This document shows, piece by piece, positions 53,394-62,444 of a stretch of DNA of 64,000 bases. The DNA lies in the NCBI RefSeq assembly GCF_029910655.1, contig NZ_CP123897.1, positions 4,143,547-4,207,546 on the forward strand. Reading direction: 5' to 3'. The notes under the pieces were generated by a model that was not told the origin of the DNA, made no database searches, and saw only the letters and a list, made by a program, of their open reading frames with translations. The translations under genes were made by a program, and so were the position numbers. Source of the DNA: Methylomonas sp. UP202. Its GTDB lineage: Bacteria > Pseudomonadota > Gammaproteobacteria > Methylococcales > Methylomonadaceae. How positions within the stretch are numbered: the first letter of the stretch is position 1; the number at the start of each line of letters is the position of its first letter.

Positions 53394-54008
53394 ATGTCAT
53401 CTTCTCTATCAAACCGATTTAAAGTCAGCACCACGACTCAGGCGTCCGGATCCAGCCAATCAATTTTTAGCCGACATCACGCCACCGTACATTGCCATGA
53501 TTGTAATCGGATCATGGTACCGAGGGTCGTCATTTACTATGGACAGCCGCTGAAATCGGTTTGCCCATTTTGCGGCTGCACTTTCTCGAAATTCGAAAGC
53601 GGTTTTGGACGTTTATTACAACGTTTTCAAGCTCGAACCTTGTCCTTTTCTGCCTTTTACGGACTAGCCATTTCGGTTGCTGGATTTGGCTTGATCGGAT
53701 TACTAAGCTCGAAGGGTATTCTTTCAACCGACACGGGACATATGGGTTTGCACGGTGCCATCATTTTCGGATTATTGGCTTTGGCGGAGCTTGTCTTTCA
53801 ATGTATTGAGCAGCTGGCAGCTAAACTTGACCATGAAAGCAATTATTACTGGGCTATCTTGGTAGTGTCGGCTATGATCTTGATTCATCAAATCCCGGAG
53901 TGGACTAGTTATATGGTGCTGGCGTTTGCAGTCATGCTAACCAGAGGACTGTTGTCTGGCCTATTACAACTGTTCAAAACCCGCGGTAAAGGTTTGGTTA
54001 GTAATTAA
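53394..54008 (+). CDS. Membrane protein with N-terminal zinc ribbon
   Basis: 204 residues from ATG 53394 (TTG 53391 is also possible). Residues about 34-65 carry two CxxC pairs (VHCHDCNRIMVPR and VCPFCGC), and four hydrophobic segments follow between residues 85 and 190. Soluble zinc ribbon plus membrane domain; no family recognised. It converges with traG, overlapping it by 11 bases. Probably conjugative element cargo. Confidence 0.6.
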   Translation: MSSSLSNRFKVSTTTQASGSSQSIFSRHHATVHCHDCNRIMVPRVVIYYGQPLKSVCPFCGCTFSKFESGFGRLLQRFQARTLSFSAFYGLAISVAGFGLIGLLSSKGILSTDTGHMGLHGAIIFGLLALAELVFQCIEQLAAKLDHESNYYWAILVVSAMILIHQIPEWTSYMVLAFAVMLTRGLLSGLLQLFKTRGKGLVSN

Positions 54009-57000
54009 TGCGTCCACGAGCTCGATTGTAATTCCCGATCTGGTCAATTAGATCGTTTCTGTTCTGACCGGCCGCTTGTTTTAGTAATTGGGCTATGTTG
54101 CTGCCGTCATCTTGTCCTTCTTCATCCAGTAAGTTCTGCCTGGCGGCACCCAAATCGCCAGCGTTCTCACCGAAAACCGCGATACCTGCAAACGTATCAA
54201 CCATCGCAGCGCGATAATAGGCTTGTTGGCTTGGCGTCAGTCGGTCTGCAACGGCACTCACACGTTGGTCTGCCCAATGTTTGGTGGCTTCGGTAAATCC
54301 GGACTGTGATCGAGATGCGCCGTATTTAATCGCTTCCCATTCATCAGCCCCTTTTGAATACGCTTCATCGGCATGCTCAATGAATTCATTCACCGATCCC
54401 TTGGTACCCGCGCCGACGGCTTCAATATTTTTCGCCGAGTTATAAAGACTACCCCCCAGGTAGTTATACGACGCCTCAGCCGCCGAAGGCGACTCGTTGG
54501 CTGATGCCGCGATGGCAGCCTTAAAATGCTCCGCTTTGATATTGGCCACCTCGGCAAACCCGGATTTGGATGTTTGGTCTAGTCCTTGAAGGTTCTGATC
54601 ATGGTCTGCCTCGATGGCCCGCTGACCAGAACCGACCTTGTAGCCAGTACGGTCAATTTGTTGCTGCGCACGATGGCCTATTCCTGCAACTTCAGTTCGC
54701 GGATCAGACAAGTTAGCTTGCTCGACACTCGACTTTACATTTCCGATATGAGGCGCCTGATTCTGCAACGATTCATTTCTGACCGGGCTATGGCTTTGAT
54801 CCGCTTTCGGCGCATTGAAGGCATCGCCCAATAGTTGGTAACCAGCCACTTCGGCCTGCCGTAATTGCTGATTATCCAACGTGCGATAGCTGGGTGACGA
54901 GAACCCGGTTAACAATGACATACCCGCTGCGGCATAAGCCTGTTCACCGTTACTGATCCAACCGGCGGCTTTCCACTGCGATGCCAGTCGCTGGGTATCA
55001 CCGCGCAACCCATACTGATCCAGGGTGTGATCGAGGCGTTCCATTAGCGTATTGTCATTGGCAATTTTGTAACCGGTTTCCGCCGCACCAAAGCTGGCCT
55101 GGCTCCCAAACCGTTGTTGTGCCGAGGCGGTTTGCTGGTAGGTTTCATTGGCCGAAACCACATCCGTCGCACTGCGTTGCAAGGAGGAAAGTGATTGGCT
55201 TTGTAAGCCCATCGAAGCCACATTCCGGGTACCGTCCTGCGCATCCATCGCCAGGTTTTTGGCCAGGCCAACTTGATAACCCTGGGCATCGTTGACGGTT
55301 TGGGTAATGTCAGCGGCAATCGCATCGGACTTATCCTGGCCAACCTTGAAATCGTTCTGTAAGCGTCCAGAGAGAGTGGCACTTAATTGATCGTTACCCA
55401 GTTTGGCGCCGGCATTGGCACTGCCAGCAACCAATGCAGAAAAACTGTCTGCCGAAATGCCGGTATCCGCATGTTTCTTGGCAAAGGCTTCACCAAACTG
55501 CCGGTTATAGCCGTCGGTATGACTGGAACTGCTGGCGATCTGTTGGCCCAGTGAGCGGCTATCAAAGGCATCATGGCTGATACTGCTGGATTTGGCTGCC
55601 GTAGATGACACGCTGCTCATGAAACTGCTGGTGGCTTGTTCAGAAGCACTATAGGCCGATGAGACAGCCGCACTCATATCCTTGCCGGCGGAGAATGTGG
55701 GCAGCACTTTGTCGCTGCCGGTTTGCGTCACCGCAGAAAGCGGACTGTATTGATGCTGCGGTTGCGCATTCAGAATCGGTGCCGGACTGATGACATCCGG
55801 TGTGGCTATGCGTTCGTTGGCATAGTCGCCACCATCCATCCGCCCCAGGAAATGTGTGGCGGTGACTGCCCCCCGATAAATCAGCATCAAGGTGATAGCC
55901 GGTGTTGAAGCCGCCAACATGCCGCCAATGGATAACCATTGCTGCAACTCCATATCCAGCTGGTAAATGCCCATCATCGATGGCAGATTGTAATTGGCCG
56001 AGGTCAGCGCTGCCATTTTGCCGGCCGCCGACATTTGGATGAACAAATTGATCACCGCCAGAATCGGCATCCATAACTGGATCCACAGCAGCATCGAGAA
56101 ATAGCCAATGTTCATGCGAATACCGACACTGCCGAACAGTACTACAAAAGCCATGATCGGTGCGATGGCATAACTCAAGCCTTCGATAAACGCCATCATT
56201 GGCCGAACGATTTTCGAGAACAAGGTCTGTTCTGCCGCCCATTGGGTATTACGTTGCTGGATGGCTTGTTCGACCATCGCCGCTTTGTTCCAATGCAAAC
56301 CGTCTTCATGCCGCCCCACCACACCTTGCTCGAACATGGGCATGATGGCTGACATCAACATGTACTGACTGGCATCCACCACCCCCGGTCCCGCTAGGGC
56401 ATCAAACGCATCCTGGATTTTCGGCAGCGTGTCTGCGGCGGCCGGCACACCTAAAATCTGGTGTAACTGGGTTTCCAGGGCCGTGCCAAAGGCGCCGTTG
56501 GCAAGATTACCCAGATTGGTCCAGGCTTCGGTACAAGTTTGGGTTTGTGGCTGACCGCCGATATAAATCTCGGTCATGTAAATGTCCGAGTCAAAGCGAA
56601 TGGCATTGAGCGGATCGGCATCGCGCAAAATCGCATCGACCGATTTCAGATGTAAATCCACGCCGGTCAAGGTACATTCCTTGACGTAATTGGCGAATGA
56701 GCTTTCCATGTCGCTGCCAGCCACCGGGGCATTCGCAGCACCCAGATGAATCCGCGATAACAGGTTTTTACGCACCGCCGTCAAAGTCTGCAAACTATCG
56801 GCAAAGCCATTGCCGGTCATGGTGGGTGTGCCAAAGGCTTGTTCGAATAGCCGGGTGGTGCGATAGCCCATGTTCGACATCACGCTGCCGACCACCGCCG
56901 GTCCCATCGGTACGTTATCGACCACCACCACACTGCCGGTGTAGGCATCTTCGATACTGACTCTAACGGACGGCGCATACAACATCAGCCACAGCACATA

Positions 57001-57195
57001 AGCGATAAACAGATCCTGATAGCGAATGCCTCGGCCGTCGAACTGAATCAAAGCCCGCAGCATGATAATAATCACACCGATGATGCCACCAATAGCCGCA
57101 GCCGTGCGGTAATCGCCGGTACCGGCGATCATGGCTACCGCATTCAGTACCGCTTGTAGATAGGCTGAATCGCCCACGGAGAAGATTTCAAACAT
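53998..57195 (-). CDS. traG: Conjugal transfer protein TraG
   Basis: 1065 residues. The N-terminal 480 contain the membrane segments of the TraG_N family (AMIAGTGDYRTAAAIGGIIGVIIIMLRALIQ, then YAIAPIMAFVVLFGSVGIRMNIGYFSMLLWIQLWMPILAVI), and the long C-terminal part is a hydrophilic, serine/alanine-rich periplasmic domain. In F-type systems TraG helps pilus assembly with its N-terminal part and stabilises mating pairs and surface exclusion with its C-terminal part. It is the third gene of a traF-traH-traG operon, the same order as in F and SXT. It has no defect. Confidence 0.92.
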   Translation of the reverse strand: MFEIFSVGDSAYLQAVLNAVAMIAGTGDYRTAAAIGGIIGVIIIMLRALIQFDGRGIRYQDLFIAYVLWLMLYAPSVRVSIEDAYTGSVVVVDNVPMGPAVVGSVMSNMGYRTTRLFEQAFGTPTMTGNGFADSLQTLTAVRKNLLSRIHLGAANAPVAGSDMESSFANYVKECTLTGVDLHLKSVDAILRDADPLNAIRFDSDIYMTEIYIGGQPQTQTCTEAWTNLGNLANGAFGTALETQLHQILGVPAAADTLPKIQDAFDALAGPGVVDASQYMLMSAIMPMFEQGVVGRHEDGLHWNKAAMVEQAIQQRNTQWAAEQTLFSKIVRPMMAFIEGLSYAIAPIMAFVVLFGSVGIRMNIGYFSMLLWIQLWMPILAVINLFIQMSAAGKMAALTSANYNLPSMMGIYQLDMELQQWLSIGGMLAASTPAITLMLIYRGAVTATHFLGRMDGGDYANERIATPDVISPAPILNAQPQHQYSPLSAVTQTGSDKVLPTFSAGKDMSAAVSSAYSASEQATSSFMSSVSSTAAKSSSISHDAFDSRSLGQQIASSSSHTDGYNRQFGEAFAKKHADTGISADSFSALVAGSANAGAKLGNDQLSATLSGRLQNDFKVGQDKSDAIAADITQTVNDAQGYQVGLAKNLAMDAQDGTRNVASMGLQSQSLSSLQRSATDVVSANETYQQTASAQQRFGSQASFGAAETGYKIANDNTLMERLDHTLDQYGLRGDTQRLASQWKAAGWISNGEQAYAAAGMSLLTGFSSPSYRTLDNQQLRQAEVAGYQLLGDAFNAPKADQSHSPVRNESLQNQAPHIGNVKSSVEQANLSDPRTEVAGIGHRAQQQIDRTGYKVGSGQRAIEADHDQNLQGLDQTSKSGFAEVANIKAEHFKAAIAASANESPSAAEASYNYLGGSLYNSAKNIEAVGAGTKGSVNEFIEHADEAYSKGADEWEAIKYGASRSQSGFTEATKHWADQRVSAVADRLTPSQQAYYRAAMVDTFAGIAVFGENAGDLGAARQNLLDEEGQDDGSNIAQLLKQAAGQNRNDLIDQIGNYNRARGRINY

Positions 57196-57249
57196 GGGCT
57201 ACCTGCTTTTATCCAACTTGAAAATAAGTCACAGCAGCATGAACCGGCA

Positions 57250-58689
57250 TTACGGACTGGGCCATGCCGTGCCGCTGGCCGATACTTGGGTGACGCTGCC
57301 GTACTGACGCGGTTTGACGGTATTCATCAGCTGCTGATAAAACGCCATCAAGGTTTGTGGATTGCCGTAACGACCGGCAATGGTGACGTATTCATCTTGA
57401 ATCTGTTGGCGAGCTACACTCAACGAGTCCATCAGCAATTTAGCGTAGGCATGGTCATTGATTTGCGCGGCAACTTGCACGGCGTTCAACACATCGTTGA
57501 CGATCAATTGCGCCAGTTCCAAGGCAATCACCGGGGCCGCTTCTTCGGCCCATAGCTTGGCGATGCCGGCATCCTCGCGTGCCAGGTTATGGATCATACC
57601 GCCAATGGCATCGGGTACGGTTTGCATAAAAGCCTGTTCCGCCGCAGTAATTTGCCCGCTGTTGGTGGCGAATTTGTAGATCAAACCGTTACCGTTATTG
57701 GCCGAGCCGAGTAGCATTTCCATCACCCGTTGTTTGAGTCCGACCAGATTGACGTTGCGGACGAGGGGTTTCAAGCACTGATCAGCGCCTGTGCCGTCCG
57801 AACAGACATACAGATTCACCGTTTGATAGCTGTTACCGGCATCATTGCCGTACATCAAATCCTTGATGCGTAAAATCGGTGGTGGTGCGCTGATGGCGTT
57901 GTTTTCGCCTTTGCCGTCGGCGGCCGCTTGCGGCGCATCGACAATCACCGTGCCGGAAATACTCATCGCCGCCTGTAACAAGTCATTACCGCCAAACCGA
58001 AACCAGGCACCGGCGTTTTGATTGACCAAGGCCCGCCACACCAGATTGCCCTGGATTTTCTGGGTCATGTCATTGGGGGCATTTTGCTTCACCTGCTGCA
58101 GCGGATCACCCAAGGTGCTAGTGTTGGTCCAGCTGGAAAACACATCGCTGATGCCTTGGGTGAAGGAAGCGTTGGATAGATTGACCTTGCTTTGTAAATC
58201 GAAAGCTTTGACGGTATCGTTGACCAGGCCTTGCGATAACCTACAGGAATTGCTGAACATCTGGTTCATTTCCTGGATCTTCTTCTGCAGGTCAGTCATC
58301 ACCGAAGCACACCAGGGACACATCGCGCCGACCGCCAACTGAAAGGCATAGCCCGCGGCATTACCGGCCACGTTACGCAACAACTGCACGAACTGGTTGA
58401 AGTTGATAAAGCTGAAACTGCCGCCGAACAAATCGATACCACCACAACCAGCACTGAACGAGGGTGGGACGAATGAAACCAGATTGGTGTTGGTAATACC
58501 ATTGCGAGCAACTAAACTGCCGCCGGTAATCACCCCGCGGCGTTGGCCTAAATGGGCGGTCGGTGCAGTAAAGTTGGTCATGGTGCCAAACATGCCGTCC
58601 ATCTCCTGCTGCAAATCGGCATAGGCCGGCACGCTGGATTCGATCAGCAATAGCAACACGACAAACCGTCGCAAGGGTAACCAAGTCAT
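57250..58689 (-). CDS. traH: Conjugal transfer pilus assembly protein TraH
   Basis: 479 residues with a signal peptide (FVVLLLLIESSVPAYA). TraH family hallmarks are the QQEMDGMFGTMTNFTAP start, GCGGIDLFGGSFSFINFNQFVQLLRNVAGNAAGYAFQLAVGAMCPWC, a helical coiled middle (LQKKIQEMNQMFSNSC) and the C-terminal coiled coil region. It works in the periplasm in F pilus assembly with TraF. The start overlaps the stop of traF by four bases, and 54 bases separate it from traG. Confidence 0.92.
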   Translation of the reverse strand: MTWLPLRRFVVLLLLIESSVPAYADLQQEMDGMFGTMTNFTAPTAHLGQRRGVITGGSLVARNGITNTNLVSFVPPSFSAGCGGIDLFGGSFSFINFNQFVQLLRNVAGNAAGYAFQLAVGAMCPWCASVMTDLQKKIQEMNQMFSNSCRLSQGLVNDTVKAFDLQSKVNLSNASFTQGISDVFSSWTNTSTLGDPLQQVKQNAPNDMTQKIQGNLVWRALVNQNAGAWFRFGGNDLLQAAMSISGTVIVDAPQAAADGKGENNAISAPPPILRIKDLMYGNDAGNSYQTVNLYVCSDGTGADQCLKPLVRNVNLVGLKQRVMEMLLGSANNGNGLIYKFATNSGQITAAEQAFMQTVPDAIGGMIHNLAREDAGIAKLWAEEAAPVIALELAQLIVNDVLNAVQVAAQINDHAYAKLLMDSLSVARQQIQDEYVTIAGRYGNPQTLMAFYQQLMNTVKPRQYGSVTQVSASGTAWPSP

Positions 58690-59687
58690 GGAGCACTCCC
58701 AATTTGCGCACCGGTTTGAAGTGCTTGAATCAGTGATAGCGGATTTTGAGCGGTTGAAGGACTGATACTGCCGGCTGCCGGTAACAACATCGGCGTTGAG
58801 CGTAGGCCCTGGGTGGTTTGATATTGCGCGGATTCCAGCCAGCCGGCTTCTTTTGCCGCCAACAAGATGCGGCTGGTCACTTCTTCCAGCGACAACACGC
58901 CTTGCGACAATGGCACGATTTGTTTCGGTGGTTTCATCAAAAACAGCGCTGGGGTTTGCTCAACTCCCAACAATGCGGCTTGACCCTGATCGATTTTGAA
59001 CTGACTGAACAAGCCATTGGGCATCGGTAAACCATCCAGTGACACCGGATAAATCTTGAACCCGTAACTACGCTCCAACATCGCCAGGATCGGTGCCTGC
59101 ACATGACAATAGCGGCAATCGGAACGAAAGAAAAACAAAATGCCGGCTTTGGCGGCGATGGCTTTCAGAAATTGATCGGCGGCAACACTGGCTTGGTGAT
59201 TGGCTTCGTTGACCGCAAAGGTTGAAATCGGACGGCGCACCGATTCATCGAGTTGTGGATCTGACATCACCACGTAACGGGCGGCATTGGTAAAACGCTC
59301 GGCTTTATCCATCATCACCCGTTGCAGGTAATAAAACGCCGCTACATTTTCCTGACTGGGTTCGTCGATGGCTTTGTTGAGATACTTTTCCAGGTTTTGT
59401 TTGAGCCAGGCTGACGACAGCGGTTCAGGCTGATCAGGAACAGGCACAACCACCGACGCTTCTAACTTGGCCGTATCGGGCTGAGGATCGGGTTTGGGTG
59501 GTTCGATTTTGGGTTCGGCCTTAACAGGTTTAATCGGCTCCGGTAATACCTCATACCAAAACCAGCCGCGTTGTTTGTCTTCGAAATACGACGCTGCAGG
59601 CAACTCGCCCGCGTTCTCTGCTCTGACAGCAAAGACCGGCCAGTAAAAACTTAACAGTATCAGGGATAGACGGACAATTCGGTTCAT
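58686..59687 (-). CDS. traF: Conjugal transfer protein TraF (thioredoxin-like)
   Basis: 333 residues with a signal peptide (LILLSFYWPVFAVRA), a proline-rich spacer (KPVKAEPKIEPPKPDPQPD) and a thioredoxin-like domain. The FFFRSDCRYC motif puts C191 and C194 in a CxxC arrangement, which many TraF proteins have lost, so it may act as a disulfide isomerase for TraH and pilus proteins. First gene of traF-traH-traG. Its upstream region has two 32-bp palindromes (59724 and 59789), likely the operon's operators. Confidence 0.92.
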   Translation of the reverse strand: MNRIVRLSLILLSFYWPVFAVRAENAGELPAASYFEDKQRGWFWYEVLPEPIKPVKAEPKIEPPKPDPQPDTAKLEASVVVPVPDQPEPLSSAWLKQNLEKYLNKAIDEPSQENVAAFYYLQRVMMDKAERFTNAARYVVMSDPQLDESVRRPISTFAVNEANHQASVAADQFLKAIAAKAGILFFFRSDCRYCHVQAPILAMLERSYGFKIYPVSLDGLPMPNGLFSQFKIDQGQAALLGVEQTPALFLMKPPKQIVPLSQGVLSLEEVTSRILLAAKEAGWLESAQYQTTQGLRSTPMLLPAAGSISPSTAQNPLSLIQALQTGAQIGSAP

Positions 59688-59723
59688 AGCCGCATTGTCC
59701 GTCTAACCCCATCCGCATCATCG

Positions 59724-59755
59724 TGCAGCAAATGTCGAATTTGGCATTTGCAGCA
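59724..59755. promoter_or_regulatory. 32-bp palindromic element, copy A (traF upstream)
   Basis: Begins TGCAGCAAATGTC and ends GGCATTTGCAGCA, 36-68 bases upstream of the traF start. One of three copies of an equally long dyad; the consensus arms are TGCAGCAAATGCC and GGCATTTGCTGCA with a central GAATTT. Confidence 0.8.
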
Positions 59756-59788
59756 AGATTGACCTGATTTTCTATTCTCGAAACATCC

Positions 59789-59820
59789 TGCAGCTAGTGC
59801 CGTTTTCGGCATTTGCTGCA
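59789..59820. promoter_or_regulatory. 32-bp palindromic element, copy B (traF upstream)
   Basis: Begins TGCAGCTAGTGCC and ends GGCATTTGCTGCA, separated by GTTTTC. It starts 65 bases from the start of copy A, about six helical turns. Confidence 0.75.
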
Positions 59821-59900
59821 ATCAACGCGTTGCGATCAGCTGCCTACAATGTTTTGCGCCGTGGCGTGGCACGCTTGAATGCTTGGACAGGGTAATGAGG

Positions 59901-60158
59901 GTCAGGATCCCTGACTATTCAGGGAAATTGACGTGTTCGTTTTCGAATATCGGGCCACTAAAAACGCTGAACAGGTAAACGATCAATGAGATTGCTCAGG
60001 GATTTTCAATCGACATCACACCAAAAATTCAACTCAAAATCCCTGATAGTACAGGGATAAGGCAAACAGCATTCCTGTTCAGACGTAGGCTTCACGCCAT
60101 GGCACACACCCCATTTTTAGCCCCTTTCCTCTCAGGGATTTACACCCAAAATCCCTGA
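59901..60158. other. Candidate oriT region with TCAGGGATTT inverted repeats
   Basis: Between traF and the MobI-like gene, TCAGGGA or its inverse occurs repeatedly: TCCCTGA / TCAGGGA at 59908-59914 and 59919-59925, TCAGGGATTTT at 59996-60006 with its perfect inverse at 60036-60046, TCCCTG / CAGGGA at 60040-60057, and TCAGGGATTT / AAATCCCTGA at 60132-60141 and 60149-60158. In SXT and IncA/C the transfer origin lies beside mobI, so this is the best oriT candidate. No nick site can be assigned. Confidence 0.55.
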
Positions 60159-60178
60159 AGATAAGTAACAGGAATTTT

Positions 60179-60649
60179 ATGCACACTGAACCATCAGACA
60201 ATCAGCCTACCTCCACATTGGAAAACGTCATACCAATTTGGCTGGAAACACAATTCGAGCAACTCCATGACCAAGCCCGTATGCTGGTCGATGACTACTG
60301 GCGACAATTACAAAACCGACATAAACAAGTTGCCAACAACGAACGCGGCCGAATCGGGGTCCGCATTCGGCGCCGGGATAGTAGCCTGTCGTTTAGCATC
60401 GAGTGGTACCGTATGGCTTCATTGCGTCAAAACGGCGCAACCAAACCCATTTGCCAATACCTCAAAAAAGGCCTGGGCTATCGCTACCCCTTACAGAAGA
60501 TTTTGAAAGGTGAGCCGGATTGGGAACAAACCTTGGTGGAAGAACTGGAAAACGAGTTTGTCGATATTCGTAAGCAACTGGCGTTACTGGGCAAGATCCG
60601 CGATGGCTACCACCAATTTCAGCAGGCTACACAAGCAGGCAATCGTTGA
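60179..60649 (+). CDS. MobI-like conjugative transfer protein
   Basis: 156 residues, hydrophilic. LETQFEQLHDQARMLVDDYWRQLQNRHKQVANNERGRIGVRIRRRDSSLSFSIEWYRMASLRQNG is the type of sequence annotated as MobI(A/C), the auxiliary mobilisation factor of SXT/R391 elements and IncA/C plasmids. The C-terminal half is helical (DWEQTLVEELENEFVDIRKQLALLG). Its position next to the repeat-rich region and divergent from traF supports the call. MobI helps the relaxase at oriT. The name is by resemblance and context, so moderately sure. Confidence 0.6.
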   Translation: MHTEPSDNQPTSTLENVIPIWLETQFEQLHDQARMLVDDYWRQLQNRHKQVANNERGRIGVRIRRRDSSLSFSIEWYRMASLRQNGATKPICQYLKKGLGYRYPLQKILKGEPDWEQTLVEELENEFVDIRKQLALLGKIRDGYHQFQQATQAGNR

Positions 60650-60710
60650 TCCATGATCCGTGGTAACGATCACCAAGCAATGAATTTTGAATCATGAAAA
60701 GGCCTAAAAG

Positions 60711-61043
60711 TTATCCACAGCCAGGCCTGATATTAATTTAGATTAAATAAAGATTATAAATAGATTAGCAGCCTGTTTTTGGGTGTTTGAAGAATCGCTA
60801 CAGGCCTTATACTGCATAGCCTGTAGCGATTTCACCCATTCGGTCTAGCGTCGGTCGAATGCCGTGTCAAACGTCGGCCTAATGCCGTGCTTTTCGTCGG
60901 TCGAATGCCGTACCTGTCGGCCGAATGCCGTTACCCCGTCGGTCGAATGCCGTGCCACTGTCGGTCGAATGCCGTATCCGCGTCGGCCTAATGCCGTATC
61001 AAGAACAACAATCTGGCCAAAATCAGCGTCGGTCGAATGCCGT
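60711..61043. other. Iteron-type replication origin (oriV)
   Basis: A perfect DnaA box TTATCCACA at 60711-60719, an AT-rich tract at about 60729-60770, a 13-bp perfect inverted repeat AATCGCTACAGGC / GCCTGTAGCGATT (60793-60805 and 60819-60831), and eight iterons from 60850 on. It lies just downstream of the TrfA-type initiator gene. This is the complete set of parts of an iteron origin such as that of RK2. Confidence 0.85.
60850..61043 (+). repeat. Eight 16-bp iterons GTCGGYCKAATGCCGT
   Basis: Copies start at 60850, 60873, 60896, 60916, 60938, 60960, 60982 and 61028. The steps are 20-23 bp (two helical turns), with the last at 46. Variation is limited to the Y and K positions. The last copy ends seven bases from the trfA stop. 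Confidence 0.92.
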
Positions 61044-61050
61044 GCTTTTT

Positions 61051-61917
61051 TCAATGCGATTGCCCCGCCAAATAGCGCTGCTGACTGGGTGTCGGGCGCT
61101 TTTTGATCTTGACGGCATCATCGCCTAGTTCATAATTTTCCAAGGCTCCCATGTTTACCAAGGCTTCGAGGGCTTTACGCAAACGGTATTTAAAATCGCG
61201 TAAGGTATGGGCGCCACTACCGCTCAAGCGATGAATGGTAGTGATTTTTAAGGGATACGGCGCAGCATGAGAGGACAAAAAGCCATGTAACCAGAGTGCC
61301 AAGGGTTGTTTGCGTAATTTTTGCCGTTGCTCAAACTCGATGTAGGTATAGCCTTCTTCAAACAGCCTTAACATCGATTCTGTCAACTCCACCACATACC
61401 GCTGAGTCACTTCATCGCGGTAATAGCGCAAAAAGCCTTTCTCACCGAAGGTATCGCGACCTTGAAAAGTGATCTCCACAAAAGCCCCACCTAGCCGGGC
61501 CATCGACTCTTTGAGCCATTCGTGCTGACTTTTGCCACTGCTGCGACCCAAGGCCGTCAGCAATCCATAGGCTGAAAAGGTGACGCTAAATCCCGGTAAT
61601 TGCTGCCTGGACAGGTGAATGATTTGCATCCAGACATCGAGATCGGATTGATTGAGCTGTACCCCCAAGTAACGCACTTCAATACCGTCTACCGACGCTA
61701 ACAGCGTCCGTTTTTTGTAAGCAATCCGTTCGTTACCCTGCACGCCAGCAAACAAGGCACTGCGTAAACAAGCGTTGGGGGTGCCGCGAATGGTCGATGG
61801 CCAGGTCGGAATGGATTTCAGCGGCTCCACGACCTTCAATTTTTCAGATTTACGCTCGACCAGTTTTTGGAAACGATCGGTGAGATGGTTCAGGCTGTCA
61901 TGGTTAGTTTTTCTCAT
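61051..61917 (-). CDS. trfA: TrfA-type plasmid replication initiator
   Basis: 288 residues from ATG 61917, close to the 285 of the short RK2 TrfA. Conserved TrfA segments include GTPNACLRSALFAGVQ, FSAYGLLTALGRSSGKSQHEWLKESMARLGGAFVEITFQG and the C-terminal PLALWLHGFLSSHAAPYPLKITTIHRLSGSGAHTLRDFKYRLRKALEALVNMGA. TrfA binds iterons and helps open the origin and load DnaB. It is coupled to the lipoprotein gene upstream (stop eight bases before). The presence of an initiator with iterons means the element could replicate after excision. Confidence 0.88.
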   Translation of the reverse strand: MRKTNHDSLNHLTDRFQKLVERKSEKLKVVEPLKSIPTWPSTIRGTPNACLRSALFAGVQGNERIAYKKRTLLASVDGIEVRYLGVQLNQSDLDVWMQIIHLSRQQLPGFSVTFSAYGLLTALGRSSGKSQHEWLKESMARLGGAFVEITFQGRDTFGEKGFLRYYRDEVTQRYVVELTESMLRLFEEGYTYIEFEQRQKLRKQPLALWLHGFLSSHAAPYPLKITTIHRLSGSGAHTLRDFKYRLRKALEALVNMGALENYELGDDAVKIKKRPTPSQQRYLAGQSH

Positions 61918-61925
61918 GGCATGGC

Positions 61926-62384
61926 CTACTTCTTGAGGCTGTAGGGCGTGCAGCCATGACTCAGTATTTGGCGTGGAATTTGAGTCACCAGAATCAATGC
62001 GCGCTCTTCCGGCGTCATATCCAGCTGGTGATGACAATATTTGCGCCAGGCTCGCTCGAGGAGTTCGGGATCTTCAATGTTTGTTTGGCTACTGACTTCG
62101 CCAACGGTCTGAACCAAATTTTCCGTGTGTGGTTTGGTCACTGTTAAATCGTGATCAACCTGCCTGACGACGTGTTCCAGCGATGAGGCACGATAAACCG
62201 CACCACCGAGCGCACTAGCTTGCCAGGCACTATCAAGTCGCCAAGGTTGGTCTGGTTGAGACAACGGCAAAAGAGAATCGATGATCGTTTGACTGGTTGA
62301 CGGGTCTGGCTGTACCAACGATTGACATGCGGTGCTGGTCAGCAACGTCAGCAGGCAATATGCGGTTAGTGGATTGCGTTTCAT
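61926..62384 (-). CDS. Hypothetical lipoprotein upstream of trfA
   Basis: 152 residues from ATG 62384, chosen because it begins a lipoprotein signal (KRNPLTAYCLLTLLTSTAC, lipobox STAC); longer frames upstream have no signal. The mature part is acidic and helical with no recognised domain. It precedes trfA by eight bases and is divergent to the relaxase, and the 32-bp palindrome copy C stands 61 bases upstream. A transfer-related exported protein is possible. Confidence 0.65.
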   Translation of the reverse strand: MKRNPLTAYCLLTLLTSTACQSLVQPDPSTSQTIIDSLLPLSQPDQPWRLDSAWQASALGGAVYRASSLEHVVRQVDHDLTVTKPHTENLVQTVGEVSSQTNIEDPELLERAWRKYCHHQLDMTPEERALILVTQIPRQILSHGCTPYSLKK

Positions 62385-62444
62385 GGAAGCTCCATAAGGT
62401 TTTGGGGAGCTCGTTACACTAAGCACTCTTTTTTCAAGCCATCT

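Noticed and set aside
60850..61043. CRISPR array
   Set aside because: The 16-bp repeats are separated by only 4-7 bases, no spacers of typical length exist, there are no cas genes, and a TrfA gene lies beside them.
60845..61106. Open frames on both strands with repeated peptides (RHSTD, VECR) across the iteron array
   Set aside because: They come from translation of the 16-bp iterons; no ribosome site and no plausible protein.
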